Below are positions 36,237 to 45,700 of a stretch of 64,000 nt of DNA, piece by piece (the first letter of the stretch is position 1; every line of letters starts with the position of its first letter). Where the stretch lies: contig NZ_JANKMS010000001.1 of assembly GCF_024649945.1 (NCBI RefSeq), forward strand, positions 806,001 to 870,000. The letters run 5' to 3'. The stretch comes from Flavobacterium panacis (lineage in GTDB: Bacteria > Bacteroidota > Bacteroidia > Flavobacteriales > Flavobacteriaceae). A model generated the notes under the pieces. It had not been told where the DNA came from. It saw only the letters and a program-made list of their open reading frames with translations, and did not search any database. The position numbers and the translations under genes were made by a program.

Positions 36237-36269
36237 AAGCTCATTTCTTTTTTGAAATGGGCTTTTTTA
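36237..36269 (+). terminator. Terminator of the peroxidase/small exported protein unit
   Basis: An 11-bp stem with one G-U pair (AAGCTCATTTC at 36237-36247 with GAAATGGGCTT at 36254-36264) and a T run to 36268. Confidence 0.75.
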
Positions 36270-36356
36270 TTGCTAAATACAATTTAAAATAGTAATTTAC
36301 TATTCTTTCATCGAGGCATAAAATAGCACAGCATTCCTAATACAAATCATCTTTTT

Positions 36357-36364
36357 TAAATTTG
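36357..36364 (+). promoter_or_regulatory. -7 element of the VOC/tautomerase unit
   Basis: TAAATTTG matches TAnnTTTG and lies 46 bp before the VOC gene start. No TTG at the expected -33 position. Confidence 0.35.
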
Positions 36365-36410
36365 TTTGTAACTCAAAAGAAGCTCTTTCTTTTTTATAAA
36401 AAATACCATC

Positions 36411-37061
36411 ATGAGAATAGATCAGATTCAAATCAAAACAAACGATATTCAAAAAACAAAAGCATTTTACCAAAACCTTTTTGGCCTTTTTATTCTGGAA
36501 AATGATTCAAAATCAATAACCTTTCAAGCCGGAACTTCTATTTTAAAATTTGTTGAAGATGCTAACTTTAATTCAATCTATCATTTTGCTTTTAATATTC
36601 CCGAAAATCAGCTTGAAGAAGCCATTCAGTGGTGCAAAAACAAAGTTGATTTGATTGTTTTAGAAGATAAAAGCGTAGTAACGAATTTCGAAAACTGGAA
36701 TGCACATTCTATTTATTTCTTTGATCACAACGGAAACTTACTCGAATTCATAGCACGACACGATCTCAATAATGAACAAGTGGGTGAATTCAACTCTGCT
36801 TCTATTTTAAACATATGCGAAATCGGAATTGTTACCGAAAATCCATTAGAATTAGGAAATCAATTAGTTGAAGAACACGGACTTCATTTCTTTTCTCAAA
36901 ATGATAATACAGATAAATTCTCCGCCATTGGAGATCATGAAGGTTTGTTGATTTTGGTACAACCTACAAGAAATTGGTATCCAACTCAAATTCCATCTGA
37001 AAGTAATCCTGTGAAAATTACTTTGGAAAATAATGAAAACATAGTTGAATTGGAGTTTTAA
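36411..37061 (+). CDS. VOC family protein (glyoxalase/dioxygenase fold)
   Basis: A 216-residue protein made of two vicinal-oxygen-chelate modules. The first (about 1-118) is clear: MRIDQIQIKTNDIQKTKAFYQNLFGL, then SIYFFDHNGNLLEFIAR with the usual metal-binding Glu at the end. The second (about 130-212) is more diverged but keeps VTENPLELGNQLVEEHGL and DHEGLLILVQ. VOC proteins include glyoxalases, extradiol dioxygenases and resistance proteins; the reaction here cannot be told. It is followed 45 bp later by a tautomerase gene and may form a small operon with it. Confidence 0.8.
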   Translation: MRIDQIQIKTNDIQKTKAFYQNLFGLFILENDSKSITFQAGTSILKFVEDANFNSIYHFAFNIPENQLEEAIQWCKNKVDLIVLEDKSVVTNFENWNAHSIYFFDHNGNLLEFIARHDLNNEQVGEFNSASILNICEIGIVTENPLELGNQLVEEHGLHFFSQNDNTDKFSAIGDHEGLLILVQPTRNWYPTQIPSESNPVKITLENNENIVELEF

Positions 37062-37106
37062 TAATTTAAAGTTCCGTAATTTTATTTGAAATTTAAATGA
37101 ATTAAA

Positions 37107-37505
37107 ATGCCTTTCGTTAGAATCAGTCTGCCCAAAAAACTTTCGCTTGAAACCAAAAACAATATTTCAGAAGCAGTTCATCAATCTTTAATTGAAGAAT
37201 TTAATATTCCTGTAGATGATTATTTTCATGTTATTGAAGAATTAGAAACCTATCAGATAAAATATCCCAAAAGTTATTTAGGAATTTCACATTCCGAAGA
37301 AATCGTTTATGTACAAATAACTGCAGGACAAGGAAGAACCTTAGAACAAAAAAGAAAATTGTATCAGCAAATAGCAAAGAAAATAAGTACCTCAACAGAA
37401 ATTACAATCAATAATGTAATTATCGTTTTGCTCGAAAATAATGGTTTAGAAAATTGGTCTTTTGGTGATGGAGAAATTCAAGAACCAAATCACTTAAAGA
37501 AATAA
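37107..37505 (+). CDS. Tautomerase family protein
   Basis: A 132-residue protein of the 4-oxalocrotonate tautomerase superfamily. The catalytic N-terminal proline is present as residue 2 (MPFVRISLPKKLS) and becomes the terminus after Met removal. The two beta-alpha-beta units are visible: SLETKNNISEAVHQSLIEEF and RTLEQKRKLYQQIAKKI. At twice the length of 4-OT it fits the longer MIF/TomN-like members. Substrate is unknown. Together with the VOC gene upstream it suggests a minor catabolic or detoxifying function. Confidence 0.83.
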   Translation: MPFVRISLPKKLSLETKNNISEAVHQSLIEEFNIPVDDYFHVIEELETYQIKYPKSYLGISHSEEIVYVQITAGQGRTLEQKRKLYQQIAKKISTSTEITINNVIIVLLENNGLENWSFGDGEIQEPNHLKK

Positions 37506-37516
37506 TTTAAAATAAG

Positions 37517-37551
37517 AAAAGCCCAATTCAAACAAAATGAATCGGGCTTTT
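37517..37551 (-). terminator. Terminator of the metal-resistance cluster
   Basis: A 14-bp stem (37517-37530 with 37538-37551, arm AAAAGCCCAATTCA). The one imperfect pair is A-C on the plus strand but G-U on the minus strand, so it serves the minus-strand P-ATPase gene, while also lying beyond the tautomerase. Confidence 0.78.
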
Positions 37552-37572
37552 CTGTATATTTCAAATAATCTT

Positions 37573-39573
37573 TTAAAACTTCATTCTCTGAATTCGAACC
37601 GCATTTAAAATCGCTAATAACGCTACACCAACATCAGCAAAAACAGCTTCCCACATGGTTGCAAGTCCGCCTGCGCCAAGAATTAAAACAAAAGCTTTTA
37701 CGACAAAAGCTAAAATAATATTCTGCCAAACAATCTTTTTGGTTTGTTTTCCGATATTGATTGCCATTGCAATTTTACTTGGTTTATCATCCTGAATTAC
37801 CACATCGGCAGTTTCGATGGCTGCATCGCTTCCTAAACCTCCCATTGCAATTCCTACGGTACTTAATGCAATTACTGGTGCGTCATTAACACCATCACCG
37901 ACAAAGGCAATCGTTTCATTTTTGGCTTTAATTTCGTTGACTTTATTCACCTTATCTTCTGGCAGTAAATCACCAAAAGCTTTTGTAATTCCGAGTTTAT
38001 CTGCTACAAACTGAACCACATTCGATTTATCTCCGCTTAACATCGTCAGTTTTACGCCTAACGATTTTAGTTTCGAAACGGTTTCTTTAGCATCCTCTTT
38101 AATTTCATCTGCAATAGTTAAATAACCAGCAAATTTTCCATCAAAAGCAATCGCAATTGTAGTATAAACGATTGTTGAAGGATCAATATCATACGAAATA
38201 TTGAATTTATCTAATAATTTAAAATTCCCAACATACAATTCTTTTCCGTTATACGAAGCTTTTAATCCGTGTCCCGAAATTTCTTCGATATCTTTCAATT
38301 CTACCGCAGCATCAATTGGTCCAACGTGATTATGAATTGCTGTTGCCACAGGATGAGAACTTTTATTTTCTAAGACATTAACCAGTTTTAAGATCTCATC
38401 TTTATCAAATTCTGGTTTTATAATGACTTCCTGAACTTTAAAAACACCTTCGGTCATAGTTCCCGTTTTATCTACCACTACATTTTGAATGGTTGAAATA
38501 CTGTCCAAGAAATTGCTTCCTTTAAATAAGATTCCGTTTTTACTTGCAGCGCCAATTCCGCCAAAATATCCCAACGGAATACTGATCACCAACGCACAAG
38601 GACAAGAAATAACCAAGAAAACTAATGCTCGATACAACCAATCGCTAAAAACATAATTGTCCACAAAAAGCATCGGAATCAAACAAATTGCAATTGCTAA
38701 ATACACCACAATTGGTGTATAGATTTTAGCAAACTTTCTGATGAACAATTCTGCTGGCGCTTTTTTGGTTGTAGCATTTTGAACCAGCTCCAAAATTTTA
38801 GATAATTTACTATCGTTATAAGCGGTAGTAACTTTTACTTGAACAATTGTATTTCCATTTATCATTCCAGCCAGAACAGTTTCTCCTTTCTTTTTGGTAT
38901 CAGGTTTACTTTCTCCTGTTAAAGCAGCGGTATTAAACGAAGCTGAATCTGATAATAATTCGCCATCTAAACCTAATTTTTCTCCCGCTTTTAACTGAAT
39001 AATCGCTCCAATCTGCACATCTTTAGCTTTGACTTTTACGGCCACATTATTTTCCAGAACATGAACCTCATCTGGACGTTGATCCAATAGACTTTTAATA
39101 CTCGATTTTGCTCTTTTAACCGCCATTCCTTGAAAAGTTTCTCCAATTGTATAAAACAGCATAACCGCAACACCTTCTGGGTATTCGCCTATAGCAAATG
39201 CCCCAATTGTGGCAATACACATTAGGAAAAACTCAGAGAAAACGTCGCCTTTTAAAATACTTTCGTAAGCTTCTCGCAGAACCGGAAGTCCAACTGGAAG
39301 ATAGGCAATTGCATACCAAACAATTCTAACATATCCCGTAAACCATTCTTGCGGAAAATAGTTATCTAAACCAATTCCGATTATCAGTAAAACAAATGAA
39401 ATTATGGATGGAAGAAACAGTTTGAAAAGGCTTCCTTCGACATTGTGTTCGTGGTCGTGTCCTCCGTGATCGTGTCCGTCATTATCTGAATGAACAGGCT
39501 CGTCGTGAGAACAGCAACAGGAAGGTTTGGATTTAGTTTTTGTATTCTTTACTTCTTTATCTTGATGTATCAT
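37573..39573 (-). CDS. Heavy-metal P-type ATPase, zinc/cadmium type
   Basis: A 666-residue P1B-type ATPase. It has the TGES actuator motif (219-222), the metal-translocating CPC (324-326), DKTGT with phosphorylated Asp368, SSHP (405-408) and GDGVND (559-564). The last helices carry NIILAFVVKAF and FADVGVALLAILNA, with the Lys and Asp typical of ZntA/CadA (P1B-2), so it exports Zn2+, Cd2+ or Pb2+. Instead of a folded HMA domain the N-terminus has a CCC at 19-21 and a His/Asp tail (about 23-45). It is downstream of the CzcCBA genes on the same strand, across a 373-bp repeat-filled gap. Confidence 0.9.
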   Translation of the reverse strand: MIHQDKEVKNTKTKSKPSCCCSHDEPVHSDNDGHDHGGHDHEHNVEGSLFKLFLPSIISFVLLIIGIGLDNYFPQEWFTGYVRIVWYAIAYLPVGLPVLREAYESILKGDVFSEFFLMCIATIGAFAIGEYPEGVAVMLFYTIGETFQGMAVKRAKSSIKSLLDQRPDEVHVLENNVAVKVKAKDVQIGAIIQLKAGEKLGLDGELLSDSASFNTAALTGESKPDTKKKGETVLAGMINGNTIVQVKVTTAYNDSKLSKILELVQNATTKKAPAELFIRKFAKIYTPIVVYLAIAICLIPMLFVDNYVFSDWLYRALVFLVISCPCALVISIPLGYFGGIGAASKNGILFKGSNFLDSISTIQNVVVDKTGTMTEGVFKVQEVIIKPEFDKDEILKLVNVLENKSSHPVATAIHNHVGPIDAAVELKDIEEISGHGLKASYNGKELYVGNFKLLDKFNISYDIDPSTIVYTTIAIAFDGKFAGYLTIADEIKEDAKETVSKLKSLGVKLTMLSGDKSNVVQFVADKLGITKAFGDLLPEDKVNKVNEIKAKNETIAFVGDGVNDAPVIALSTVGIAMGGLGSDAAIETADVVIQDDKPSKIAMAINIGKQTKKIVWQNIILAFVVKAFVLILGAGGLATMWEAVFADVGVALLAILNAVRIQRMKF

Positions 39574-39946
39574 TTTTGAGTTTCAAGTTTAATCCCGATA
39601 GCTATCGGGACAAGTTTTATTAGCGCTAAAACTTTATTAAAAATTATGTTCTAAATTTAAGCAATTTGTATCGTTTTTTTGCCACAAAGGCGCAAAGACG
39701 CTAAGTTTTTTTTTGCTTGATTATCATTAACGGAACTATTTGTCATTTCGACGAAGGAGAAATCTCCGCAAGAAGCTCGACAAAGGTTGGTAAAATTCTG
39801 TGTGGAGTTACTTGCGGAGATTTCTCCTTCGTCGAAATGACAAGATTGAGGATAATCTCCCCTCAAAAAACTTTGCGTCTCTGCGCCTTTGCGAGCATAT
39901 TTGATTAAAAAAACTTTGAGACTTAGCGCCTTAGTGGCAAAACCTG
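39574..39946. repeat. Nested palindromic repeats between czcB and the P-ATPase gene
   Basis: No convincing gene is present; two open frames here (39657-39866 and 39717-39908) only translate the repeats. The region holds the perfect 18-bp palindrome TCCCGATAGCTATCGGGA (39593-39610), AAGGCGCAAAGACGCTAAG (from about 39687) facing CTTTGCGTCTCTGCGCC (39869-39890) and CTTAGCGCC, and inside these a perfect 32-bp inverted repeat (39741-39772 with 39811-39842) beginning TGTCATTTCGACGAAGG. Confidence 0.8.
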
Positions 39947-41221
39947 CTAGTGTGTATGCTCTCCTCCGCCCTTCATTGCTGAAAGCAGATAAAAAGCGCC
40001 TTTCGTTACGATTTTTGCATTGGCAGAAATATCATTTACAAACTTAACTTCGGTAAAACCTAAATCTGTTGTTCCTGGAATTACTTCTATCGCTTTAAAA
40101 TGAATTTCCTCTTCGTGAGCTCCTTCTTTCTCGCCTGCTTCGTGTTCGTGCTTTTCTTCAGCATGATTTTCTTGCTGAATAAAAACGAAATATTTATCGG
40201 CATTTCTCACTACCGCGTCTTTTGGCAATGCTGGAACTGTTGCATTCACGATATTGATATTGGCAGAAACGTACATTCCCGGAATCAAGTCTTTTGCATC
40301 AGCAGGATCAATTTTGGCGTGAACGGCAACGGTTTTACTTTCGTTAGAAAAAGATTTGTTGATTCCGAAAATCTTTCCTTTAATCGATTTATTGGACTGA
40401 TTCGTTAAAACAAAATCAATTACCTGACCAATCGAAATAGAACCTAGATCTTTCTCATAGACATTTAAATCCAAATGCATCTGACTGTTGTCAACCACTT
40501 CAAAAAGTGAAACTCCTGTGTTTGCAAAAGCGCCTTTAGCAATATTAATTTTTCCCACATAACCACTTATTGGAGAAATAATTGGCACAACCGAAGTTGT
40601 TCCTTTTATATTGACGTGCAAAGCATCAAGTCTATTTTTTGCGGCTTGCGCGCGAGCTCTTTCTGCTGCCAATTTGGCTTTTACTTCCTGAAAAGTCTTT
40701 CTCGGATTCACATTTTCATCACTCAACGTTTTCTGGCGATTGTATTCCAATTGCAGATATTCCACATTAGCAACAGCTGACTGATAATCTTCCTGCATTC
40801 CGATCACTTCCAAATTTTGAATCGTTGCCAAAACTTTTCCTTTGTTTACGAATGTGCCTTCCAAAACAAAAATGTCTTTTACCGTACCGCCAATCAAAGT
40901 CGAAACCTCAGCAGAATTTTGTGGAGGAACTGTCGTATAACCATTTGCCTTGATGATTTTATTCAAGTTTCGATCTTCTACAATTCCAGTTTCAATTCCG
41001 ACTGTTTTGTATTGAGAAGCGGTTAAAGCAACTTCTGTGGTTTCTTTTTCTTCTTCTTGTGGTTCTTCGGTTTTCTTTTCATTGCAACTTTGGAAGGTAA
41101 CCGCAAAGAGCGCTAAGATTATGCAAAGCACGCCAAGTTTAATTTCCTTGCGAACTTCGCGTTTTTTCTTTGCGAACTTTGCGGTTAAGTCTGCGGTTAA
41201 ATATTTAGATCTATTTTTCAT
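39947..41221 (-). CDS. czcB: Efflux RND periplasmic adaptor lipoprotein (CzcB-like)
   Basis: A 424-residue membrane-fusion protein. The lipobox TFQSC (Cys46) is followed by an acidic linker, a beta-barrel and lipoyl half-motif (VSTLIGGTVKDIFVLEGTFV), an alpha-helical hairpin (about 160-205, EYLQLEYNRQKTL...), the second lipoyl half and a C-terminal region with a His/Glu-rich insert (about 355-378) that could bind metal, ending GGGEHTH. It links the inner-membrane CzcA pump to the TolC-like channel. It starts 2 bp after the channel gene's stop. Residues 8-41, most of the signal peptide, are encoded by an AACCGCAAAG-family inverted repeat (41099-41198), giving an unusually long basic n-region. 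Confidence 0.88.
   Translation of the reverse strand: MKNRSKYLTADLTAKFAKKKREVRKEIKLGVLCIILALFAVTFQSCNEKKTEEPQEEEKETTEVALTASQYKTVGIETGIVEDRNLNKIIKANGYTTVPPQNSAEVSTLIGGTVKDIFVLEGTFVNKGKVLATIQNLEVIGMQEDYQSAVANVEYLQLEYNRQKTLSDENVNPRKTFQEVKAKLAAERARAQAAKNRLDALHVNIKGTTSVVPIISPISGYVGKINIAKGAFANTGVSLFEVVDNSQMHLDLNVYEKDLGSISIGQVIDFVLTNQSNKSIKGKIFGINKSFSNESKTVAVHAKIDPADAKDLIPGMYVSANINIVNATVPALPKDAVVRNADKYFVFIQQENHAEEKHEHEAGEKEGAHEEEIHFKAIEVIPGTTDLGFTEVKFVNDISANAKIVTKGAFYLLSAMKGGGEHTH
41099..41198. repeat. AACCGCAAAG-family inverted repeat inside the czcB coding region
   Basis: Left arm AACCGCAAAGAGCGCTAAG (41099-41117) faces CTTTGCGAACTTTGCGGTT (41168-41186), with a further CTGCGGTT at 41191-41198. 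The same family fills gaps elsewhere in this window, but here it encodes signal-peptide residues 8-41. Confidence 0.8.
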
Positions 41222-41223
41222 TT

Positions 41224-42465
41224 TTAATTGTTTTTGATGGTTGGAAATTGAAGTTCGATTGCACTTTGATTGTAGCTGTGTGTTGCCTCTGCAAATTGTT
41301 TTTTAATATCAATGGCTTGATTTAAAAAGCTGATATACGACCAATAACTCATATCGTCATTAGCATAACTTTTCTGAGCCGTTTCTATGATCTGATTGGC
41401 ATATTGTGATCCTTCATTTTGGAAATAGGCTAAATTCTTCTGTTGTTTTTCGAAGTTATTTTTCAACTCTTCTCTTTGCAAATTCAGCATCATTTTGTTT
41501 TTATCTAAAGCCAATTGTGACTGCGAAATACTGATTTCCGATGCTTTTGCTTTGGTTGTATTCACGCCCCCAAACAATGGAATCTGCAATCCTGCTGTAA
41601 AACCTTGAAACAAAAATTCAGTATTAATGGTTTGAGCAAAATAGCCTAAACCAACTTTTGGCGTGCGTAAAGCTTTAAAAGTTCCGGCTTCTTTTTGATA
41701 AACCGAAATTTGTTGTTGATACAAATCAGTTATTAAAGCCTCGGCTTTTGTGTTTTGCTGATTTTCGATAAAAGTGTATTGCAAAGAAGTATTCGCATCA
41801 GGAATAATATTTTCATCTGTCTGAATGAAAAATTGCAATTGCTTCTGATAAATAGCCAAATCATATTCTAATTGCGCTTTCTGCGTTTCAATTTCTTTTA
41901 CTTTGGCTTTGGCACTGATAACTTCAATGTTGCCGCTTTCTCCAGTTTTAAAACGTAATTCGGCATTCTTTAGGAATTTCGTATAAATATCATTCAATTC
42001 TGAATTGAGTTTCTGAATTGAAACGCCATACAAATATTGATAATACGCCAATGTTACCGCTTTTTCGATTTCATACGAAGACAATGCTTTTCTTTTTTCG
42101 GCCAGTTTTGTCAATTCTTCCTGCAATTGTCGATTGGCTTTTGTGATGTTTCCTAACGGGAAAAACTGCTGCACAGAAACGTTATGATCGTAATCGACAC
42201 TATTGAACTGACCGCCTTGATATTGTACTTGAAGCGGATCGGGTTGAAAAGCCGCTTTTTTCAGAACAGTTTGTTTTTCGATTTCTTTATCGGCAATTTT
42301 TAAGTCGATGTTGTTTGATTTGGCCAATTCTATTGCTTTTTCTAAAGAAATCTTAGTTTGCGACTGCGATAAGATTGTGAACAATAAAAACATGCTTAAC
42401 CGCAATCCCGATAGCCATCGGGAGCAAAGCTTTTTCGATTGATTTTTATATATTGATTTTTTCAT
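41224..42465 (-). CDS. czcC: TolC family outer membrane channel (CzcC-like)
   Basis: A 413-residue outer-membrane efflux protein with two coiled-coil repeats typical of TolC: KISLEKAIELAKSNNIDLKIADKEIEKQ (about 39-66) in the first half and a similar helix pair in the second (ASEISISQSQLALDKNKMMLNLQREE; only landmarks). The signal peptide is about residues 1-36, ending SQSQ. It is the exit duct for the CzcA/CzcB pump. It is 2 bp from czcB and separated from czcA by a 263-bp repeat-filled gap. Codons 15-20 lie on a palindromic TCCCGATGGCTATCGGGA unit, itself inserted in a CTTTGCGGTTAAG repeat, so part of its signal peptide is repeat-derived. Confidence 0.87.
   Translation of the reverse strand: MKKSIYKNQSKKLCSRWLSGLRLSMFLLFTILSQSQTKISLEKAIELAKSNNIDLKIADKEIEKQTVLKKAAFQPDPLQVQYQGGQFNSVDYDHNVSVQQFFPLGNITKANRQLQEELTKLAEKRKALSSYEIEKAVTLAYYQYLYGVSIQKLNSELNDIYTKFLKNAELRFKTGESGNIEVISAKAKVKEIETQKAQLEYDLAIYQKQLQFFIQTDENIIPDANTSLQYTFIENQQNTKAEALITDLYQQQISVYQKEAGTFKALRTPKVGLGYFAQTINTEFLFQGFTAGLQIPLFGGVNTTKAKASEISISQSQLALDKNKMMLNLQREELKNNFEKQQKNLAYFQNEGSQYANQIIETAQKSYANDDMSYWSYISFLNQAIDIKKQFAEATHSYNQSAIELQFPTIKNN
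42406..42423. repeat. CCCGATAGCTATCGGG-type palindrome inside the czcC signal-peptide region
   Basis: TCCCGATAGCCATCGGGA, one mismatch from the perfect 18-bp palindromes at 39593-39610 and 42656-42673. It is flanked by CTTAACCGC and GCAAAG, the two halves of an AACCGCAAAG unit, and encodes Ser-Arg-Trp-Leu-Ser-Gly. Confidence 0.8.
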
Positions 42466-42728
42466 TTTTATATTTTTTGTTTCACGCAGATTTTAAAAAG
42501 ATTTAAGCTGATAAATGCAGATTTTTTTATTCATTCAAATCAAATTAAATCTGCTTTAATCTGTTTAGATCTGCGTGAAAAATCTTTTTTGTCTCCCGCA
42601 GATTATGCAGATTGAACAGATTTTTTCTTTTTAAATTAATCTGCCAGATATGCTATCCCGATAGCTATCGGGAGCGAGAGAAATTATTTTCTACACGCAG
42701 TAATAAATTATCTAATTATCAAATTTTC
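42466..42728. repeat. Repeat-filled gap between czcA and czcC
   Basis: TTTCACGCAGAT (42480-42491) faces ATCTGCGTGAAA (42569-42580), with inner AAATGCAGATT/AAATCTGCTTTAATC units. A further CCCGCAGATTATGCAGATT follows, then the perfect palindrome TCCCGATAGCTATCGGGA at 42656-42673. No gene is seen. Confidence 0.75.
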
Positions 42729-45700
42729 TCATTGACTAATTCTACCACGTTTAAACTTCTCCAGCAATAAATACAGAATCGGTAAAACGATTAAGGTCAA
42801 TAAAGTGGCTGAGAGTAAGCCACCTATTACTACGGTTGCTAATGGTTTTTGCACTTCTGCCCCGCCGCTTGTTGATAATGCCATTGGCATAAATCCAAGT
42901 GAAGCTACGGCCGCAGTCATTAAAACAGGTCGCAAACGAGTTTTGGTTCCGATAATAATTCTCTGGAATGCATCTGAAATACCTTCTGATTTTAATTGGT
43001 TGAAATACGAAATCAGTACAATTCCGTTTAAAACCGCGATTCCGAATAAGGCGATAAAACCAATTCCTGCCGAAATACTAAACGGCATTCCTCTTAGCGA
43101 AAGCGAAAAAACACCTCCGATAGCCGATAACGGAATTGCTGTAAAAATTAATAACGCTTGTTTAACGCTTTTAAAAGTGAAATACAGCAAGACTAAAATC
43201 AGTCCCAAAGCAATTGGCAAAGCAACCATAAGTCTTTGTGAAGCTTCGATCAAGTTTTCGAATTGTCCGCCGTACGTTACATAATATCCCGCAGGAAGTT
43301 TGAAACTTTTATCTAGTTTCGCCTGAATTTCTTCGACAACACTTTTAATATCTCTTCCACGAACATTTAAACCAACCGTAATTCTTCGTTTTCCGTCTTC
43401 GCGGATGACTTGCACAGGACCTTGTTCGTATTCAACAGAAGCAACCTGAGAAAGCGGTACTTGTTGACCATTCGGAAGCGGAATAAACAAATTGCTGACA
43501 TCCGTAATATCACCTCTATTGTTTTCGTCCATTCTCACGACAACATCAAATCTTTTGCTTTCGTCGTAAATCTTTCCCGCAACTTCTCCCGCAAAAGACG
43601 AACGAATGATTTGATTAATATCCGAAATATTCAAACCATAAAGCGCAATTTTGTCGTAATCGTATTTGATTGTGATTTGTGGCAAACCTGTTACTTTATC
43701 GGCTTTTAAATCTCCGATTCCTTCGATTCCTTTTATTTTCGAAATCAATTCTGCTGCTTTTGCGTCTAGGATTTCCAAATCATCGCCAAAGATTTTGATG
43801 GCAATATCAGATCGGCTTCCTGTCATTAATTCATTAAAACGCATCTGGATAGGCTGAGAAATTTCGATATTAGCTCCCGGAATAATTTCCATTTCCTTCT
43901 TCATGGCATTGGCAATTTCTTCCCAATTATGGTATTTGCCTTTCCATTCTTTTTTGTCTTTTAGAACAATAATCAAATCGCCACTTTCAATTGGCATTGG
44001 GTCGGTCGGAATTTCACCACTTCCTATTTTGGTTACGATGGTTTTGATTTCTGGGAATTTCGCTTTCAGAATCTGTTCGTATTTGGTCGTTGTTTCAACC
44101 ATCTGCGTAAGCGAACTTCCCGTCATAATGGTTGCGTTGATTGCCAAATCGCCTTCTTCTATTGTCGGAATAAATTCACCTCCCATATTTTGGAAAATGA
44201 TAAACGCCAAAGCGAATAATCCAACGGCAATTGAAAGCACGACTTTTTTAAATTCTAAAGCTTTTTTTAATAATGGTGTATAACGGCTTTCTAACCAAGC
44301 AATCATTCGGTCGCTGAAGTTTTCTTTATGTTCTGTTTTCTTTGAAAGAAACAAAGCGCTCATCATCGGAATATAGGTCAGCGAAAGAATAAAGGCACCG
44401 ATATTGGCAAAACCAACTGTCATCGCCATTGGTTTAAACATTTTTCCTTCAGTTCCAATTAAAGCTAAAATTGGCAGATATACTATTAATATAATAATCT
44501 CACCAAAAGCAGCACTATTTCTAATTTTTGAAGCCGAGTTGTAGACTTCTTCATCCATTTCTTCCTGCGTTAATTCTTTTTTATTTTTGAATTTTTGTAA
44601 ATGATGCATCGTGGCTTCGACAATAATGACAGCTCCGTCGACTATAATTCCGAAATCTATCGCACCAAGACTCATTAGATTTCCGCTTACGCCAAAGGCA
44701 TTCATCAGAATCACAGCAAACAACATCGCTAACGGAATAACCGAAGCTACGATCAATCCCGCACGAAGATTTCCTAAGAATAAAATCAACACGAAAATCA
44801 CAATCAATGCTCCTTCTAATAAGTTCTTAGCAACAGTTTTAATAGAATTCTCTACGAGTTTTCCTCTATCAATAAAAGCTTCAGCAACAACTCCTTCTGG
44901 AAGACTTTTATTAATCTGAGCCATTTTTTCGTGAACTCGATTTACAACAGCGCTGGAATTTTCGCCTTTCAGCATTAAAACCATTCCCGAAACGATTTCT
45001 CCTTTTCCGTCTTTTGTAGATGCTCCGTAACGCAACGCAACGCCTTCACGAACTTGTGCTACATTTCGAACCAAAACTGGCGAACCGTTTCGGTTTTTTA
45101 CAACCACGTTTTCAAGGTCTTTTACGCCTTTTGCCATTCCGACACCGCGAATGAAATACGTGTATTGATCTTTTTCAATATACGCTCCTCCTGTATTTTG
45201 ATTGTTTTTTTCTAAAGCGTCAAAAATTTCGGTAATCGTAACGCCCAAACTGTTGAGCATATTTGGGTTTACAGCAATTTCGAATTGTTTTAATTTTCCG
45301 CCCCAGGTACTTACTTCGGCAACACCTTTAATTCCCTGCAATTGCGGAATAATAATCCAATCTTGGATCGTTCGCAGTTCTACAGCACTGTATTTGTTTT
45401 CGTAGCCTTTTTTGGCATATACATCGTATTGATAAATTTCTCCCAATCCTGTAGAAATTGGCGCTAATTCGGGAGAATTTACATAGGCTGGAATGTTTTC
45501 TTCAGCTTCTTTTAAACGTTGAAATATCTGTTCGCGAGCCCAGTAAATATCGACATCATCTTCAAAAACAACGGTTACAACTGATAATCCGAAACGGGAA
45601 ATACTGCGAAGTTCTATAATATTAGGAACTGTTTTTACAGCTCTTTCGAGTGGATACGTAATTAATTGTTCGACTTCCTGACTTGCGAGCGTTGGCGCTG

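Noticed and set aside
39657..39908. Two overlapping frames on opposite strands containing HFDEGEIS segments
   Set aside because: Both only translate the perfect inverted repeat; the shared peptide comes from its symmetry.
42805..43284. Plus-strand frame of 159 codons, and several others between 43410 and 45405
   Set aside because: All are antisense to czcA, which is intact and full length; they are low-complexity shadows.
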